DNA from: Chlorobiales bacterium
GTDB lineage: Bacteria > Bacteroidota > Chlorobiia > Chlorobiales > Chlorobiaceae
Direction of reading: 5' to 3'
DNA: 6,565 nt
Assembly (NCBI GenBank): GCA_022360415.1
Contig: JAKSDB010000319.1
Coordinates: 1-6,565 of the forward strand
Position numbers and translations under genes: made by a program. A model generated the notes under the pieces. That model searched no databases. It was given only the letters and a program-made list of their open reading frames with translations, and was not told the DNA's origin. Below are positions 3,930 through 6,565 of this stretch, in pieces (position 1 is the stretch's first letter; each line of letters begins with the position of its first letter).

Positions 3930-6565
3930 CAACCTCCTCTTCTGCACGTTTTAACGAGCGTTCTTTCCAGATCATATAGATGCAGGGATAAATCAACAGC
4001 TCCATTATAAAAGAGGTAAAAATACCACCCACCATCGGAGCGGCAATTCGTTTCATGACATCAGCGCCTGTTTCATGAACCCCGGACCACATTATGGGAA
4101 GAAGCCCCAGGAACAGTGCTGCGACCGTCATCATCTTCGGGCGGACCCGCTTGACCGCGCCCTCCATGATCGCCCGCGTTAAATCCGCCTTTGTGTTCAT
4201 CTGATTTTTCTCTTCAAACCTTTTGTAGGCAAGATCAAGGTAGAGCAGCATGATGACTCCCGTCTCCGCATCGACACCGGCAAGCGCGATAATACCGACC
4301 CACACGGCAATACTGAGGTTGTAGTCCAGAACATAAAGAATCCAGAACGCCCCCACGAGAGAAAATGGAACCGCCAACAATACAATTCCCGTACGAATCC
4401 AGGAACGGGTGTTCATATACAAGAGCAGCACGATGATAAAAAGCGTTAAAGGAATAACCATCACCAAACGCTTCTTCGCCCGCTCCATGAACTCAAACTG
4501 GCCGCTGATCGTATACGTGTACCCTATGGGAAACAGTCCCGGTTCCTGAAGCACCTTTTCGAGCCGTTCAACGTATCTCGCGATATCCTGGTCCGTTTCA
4601 AGGTCCACATAAACCCAGGAAGTAAGCAGGCCGTTTTCATCCTTTATTACCGCCGGACCGCGACTGGTTGTTACATCGGCAATTTCCGACAAAGGAACAT
4701 GTTTTTCTCCGGACACGGAAACCAGCGCCCGTTTGATTTTTTCGGTAGTCGACCTGAATGAGGACTGGTAGCGGATGTTGACGGGATATCGCTCACGACC
4801 GGCAATAATCGTTGTGACATTCTGCCCCCCGATAACACCCTCAATCAGTTTGTTAGCTTGCTCTACGCTCAACCCGTAAGCAGCAAGATTTTCCCTTTTC
4901 AGCCTTATATCGATGTAGTACCCGCCCTGGGAACGCTCGGCAATGACAGATCGCGTCCCTTCAAGGTTCTGAACTTTTTGCTCAACCTGAACCGCGATTT
5001 TCTCGATTTCCTCAAGGTCATCGCCATAGACCTTGACCCCGATGGGCGTTCTTATCCCTGTTGTAAGCATATCAATGCGGGTTTTAATGGGAAATGTCCA
5101 GGCATTGGTAGTGCCGGGCAGATTCACCGTCTTATTCAAGGCATTGATAAATTCTTTCCATTCACGCCGTTTCATCTCCGGCCAGACGATACGAAAAGCG
5201 GGCTTGAGAAATTCGGGCATCCAGGAAGAGTACCAGCGTTCATGATAACTTTCAGGCCATTCGTCCTGAGGGTAAAGTTGAATGACGGTCTCCACCATCG
5301 AAAGAGGTGCGGGGTCTGTAGCTGTTCCGGCACGGCCGATCTTTCCGAAAACAGACTCGACCTCATCGAACTCCCCGATCAATTTGTTCTGCTGCTGGAG
5401 CCATTCCTTGGCCTTTTCGATGGAAATCCCCGGAAGCGTGGTGGGCATATACAGAAGATCCCCCTCATTGAGCGGGGGCATGAACTCCTGACCAAGTTTG
5501 GAGTAGACCGGAACAATACTTAAAACCAGAGCCAGGGAGACCAGAATAGCCCCGGTTCGATGTTTCAGGACAAATGTTAAAACAGGTGTATAGACCCGAT
5601 GAAGAAATCGGGAAACCGGATGGGTTTCTTCCGAATGAATGGTTCCGGCCCAAAAGAAATTTATGACCTTTGACAGCCGGCGGTTCCCGAGCTCAACTTT
5701 CTTCGGGATACGCAGAAGCCACTGAATGAGAACCGGCGCGAGCGTGATAGCCAGAACAGCCGCAAAAAACATGGAAAAATTTTTGGAAAAAGCCAATGGC
5801 TTGAACAAACGTCCTTCCTGTCCCTCAAGAGTGAAAACAGGCATAAACGACACGGCGATAACCAGAAGCGAAAAGAAAATCGGGCGGGCAACTTCCTGAG
5901 AAGAGTGAAGCAGCACTTTGGAAACATCTTCCTTCTTCCCCTCCGACTCCCATTTTTCAAGGCCTTTATGGCAATTCTCCACGAGAATAATCGCTGCATC
6001 CACCATGGCACCGATTGCAATGGCAATCCCGCCCAGAGACATGATATTGGAGGAGGCCCCTGAATAATACATGGGTATGAACGAAAGAACGATAGCGACC
6101 GGAAGCGTAACAAACGGCACCAGAGCGGAACGAAAATGGAAAAGGAAGATGAGCACAATGGCACCTACCACAAGCATTTCCTCGATCAGTTTTTTGCTCA
6201 AGGTGTCGATTGAGCGCCCGATAAGCCTGGAACGGTCATAGGTGATCTCGATCCGGCTTCCTTCGGGAAGTGAGGGTTCCACACGCTGCAGCACCTCTTT
6301 GACCTTTTCGATGATCCGATAGGCATCGGAACCGTAGCGGGTAACCACAATAGCCGAGGCTGCCTCGCCCTTACCATTGAGATCCGAAGCACCGCGCCTT
6401 AGCTCCGGGACAAGTTTGACGTTTGCAATATGCTTGATAAGAATGGGAGCACCGTCCGAGCTCACGTCGACGGCTATATTTTCAATATCCTCCAGACTCT
6501 TGAGATACCCGAGACCCCGGATAAAATACTCCCGCTCCGATTGCTCTAAAATCTTCCCGCCGACA
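3913..6565 (-). CDS. cusA: CusA-type RND heavy-metal efflux transporter (5' end outside window)
   Basis: Inner-membrane, proton-driven pump of the heavy-metal RND family, expected to work as a trimer with a membrane-fusion protein (CusB) and an outer-membrane channel (CusC), neither of which is in the window. The frame stays open past the GTG at 6465 to the edge (VGGKILEQSEREY begins it), so 883 residues are visible and about 215 are missing. Numbered from the GTG at 6465: TM helices within 93-133 and 140-250, a porter region, then a second membrane block at 665-835. M340 (GDLLYMP), M390 (PLSMVET) and M466 (RIDML) correspond to the E. coli CusA Cu(I)/Ag(I)-binding M573, M623 and M672. D156 (GAMVDAA), E734 (DAETGV) and K777 (RVRPK) correspond to its relay D405, E939 and K984. 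This favours monovalent copper/silver over divalent CzcA-type substrates. About 27 extra residues lie between the second and third methionine. The CDS ends in TAG, 116 bp before the next longest frame. Confidence 0.93.
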   Translation of the reverse strand, partial: VGGKILEQSEREYFIRGLGYLKSLEDIENIAVDVSSDGAPILIKHIANVKLVPELRRGASDLNGKGEAASAIVVTRYGSDAYRIIEKVKEVLQRVEPSLPEGSRIEITYDRSRLIGRSIDTLSKKLIEEMLVVGAIVLIFLFHFRSALVPFVTLPVAIVLSFIPMYYSGASSNIMSLGGIAIAIGAMVDAAIILVENCHKGLEKWESEGKKEDVSKVLLHSSQEVARPIFFSLLVIAVSFMPVFTLEGQEGRLFKPLAFSKNFSMFFAAVLAITLAPVLIQWLLRIPKKVELGNRRLSKVINFFWAGTIHSEETHPVSRFLHRVYTPVLTFVLKHRTGAILVSLALVLSIVPVYSKLGQEFMPPLNEGDLLYMPTTLPGISIEKAKEWLQQQNKLIGEFDEVESVFGKIGRAGTATDPAPLSMVETVIQLYPQDEWPESYHERWYSSWMPEFLKPAFRIVWPEMKRREWKEFINALNKTVNLPGTTNAWTFPIKTRIDMLTTGIRTPIGVKVYGDDLEEIEKIAVQVEQKVQNLEGTRSVIAERSQGGYYIDIRLKRENLAAYGLSVEQANKLIEGVIGGQNVTTIIAGRERYPVNIRYQSSFRSTTEKIKRALVSVSGEKHVPLSEIADVTTSRGPAVIKDENGLLTSWVYVDLETDQDIARYVERLEKVLQEPGLFPIGYTYTISGQFEFMERAKKRLVMVIPLTLFIIVLLLYMNTRSWIRTGIVLLAVPFSLVGAFWILYVLDYNLSIAVWVGIIALAGVDAETGVIMLLYLDLAYKRFEEKNQMNTKADLTRAIMEGAVKRVRPKMMTVAALFLGLLPIMWSGVHETGADVMKRIAAPMVGGIFTSFIMELLIYPCIYMIWKERSLKRAEEEVEKGHK

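Noticed and set aside
3744..3947. 67-codon frame on the minus strand between the transporter and BKACE genes
   Set aside because: It overlaps both neighbours in other frames and shows no domain. The stretch 3797-3912 is better read as a leader region for BKACE.
4858..5523. 221-codon open frame on the plus strand
   Set aside because: It lies wholly antisense within the transporter gene, whose protein shows clear family motifs throughout. The antisense translation has no recognisable domain, so it is a shadow.

Overview
The window looks like chromosomal DNA of moderate GC content from a Gram-negative bacterium: it encodes an RND efflux pump, which works with an outer membrane, and a small cupin protein with a Sec signal peptide. 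The general style (frequently weak Shine-Dalgarno sites, this type of ProB and CusA) would suit the Chlorobi/Bacteroidetes side of the tree. That placement is an impression, not something proved by a marker gene. No rRNA, tRNA, CRISPR array, transposase or obvious mobile element is visible.

Layout. At the left edge (1-26, +) is the last codons of an upstream gene, overlapping by ATGA with a possible 27-residue hydrophobic peptide (23-106, +). Next comes proB, glutamate 5-kinase (111-1196, +), with a kinase domain and a PUA domain. Everything to its right is on the minus strand and converges on proB: an exported small cupin (1226-1639), a double hot-dog-fold protein (1758-2609), a possible 58-residue ORF (2710-2886), a beta-keto acid cleavage enzyme of the BKACE/DUF849/Kce family (2867-3781), and a large RND metal-efflux transporter of the CusA type (3913 to beyond 6565). 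The transporter is cut by the right window edge, and about 215 N-terminal residues should lie outside.

How the genes may work together. ProB performs the first step of proline synthesis; no proA is adjacent. The transporter keeps equivalents of the three methionines that bind Cu(I)/Ag(I) in E. coli CusA and of its proton-relay Asp/Glu/Lys, so copper/silver export is a specific prediction. The BKACE enzyme and the hot-dog protein lie in tandem on one strand and both belong to families acting on acyl thioesters or beta-keto acids, so they may form a small acyl-metabolism module. A possible separate promoter lies between them, so co-transcription is uncertain. The most open questions are the substrate of this pair, the 58-residue ORF between them, and the hydrophobic micro-peptide in front of proB.
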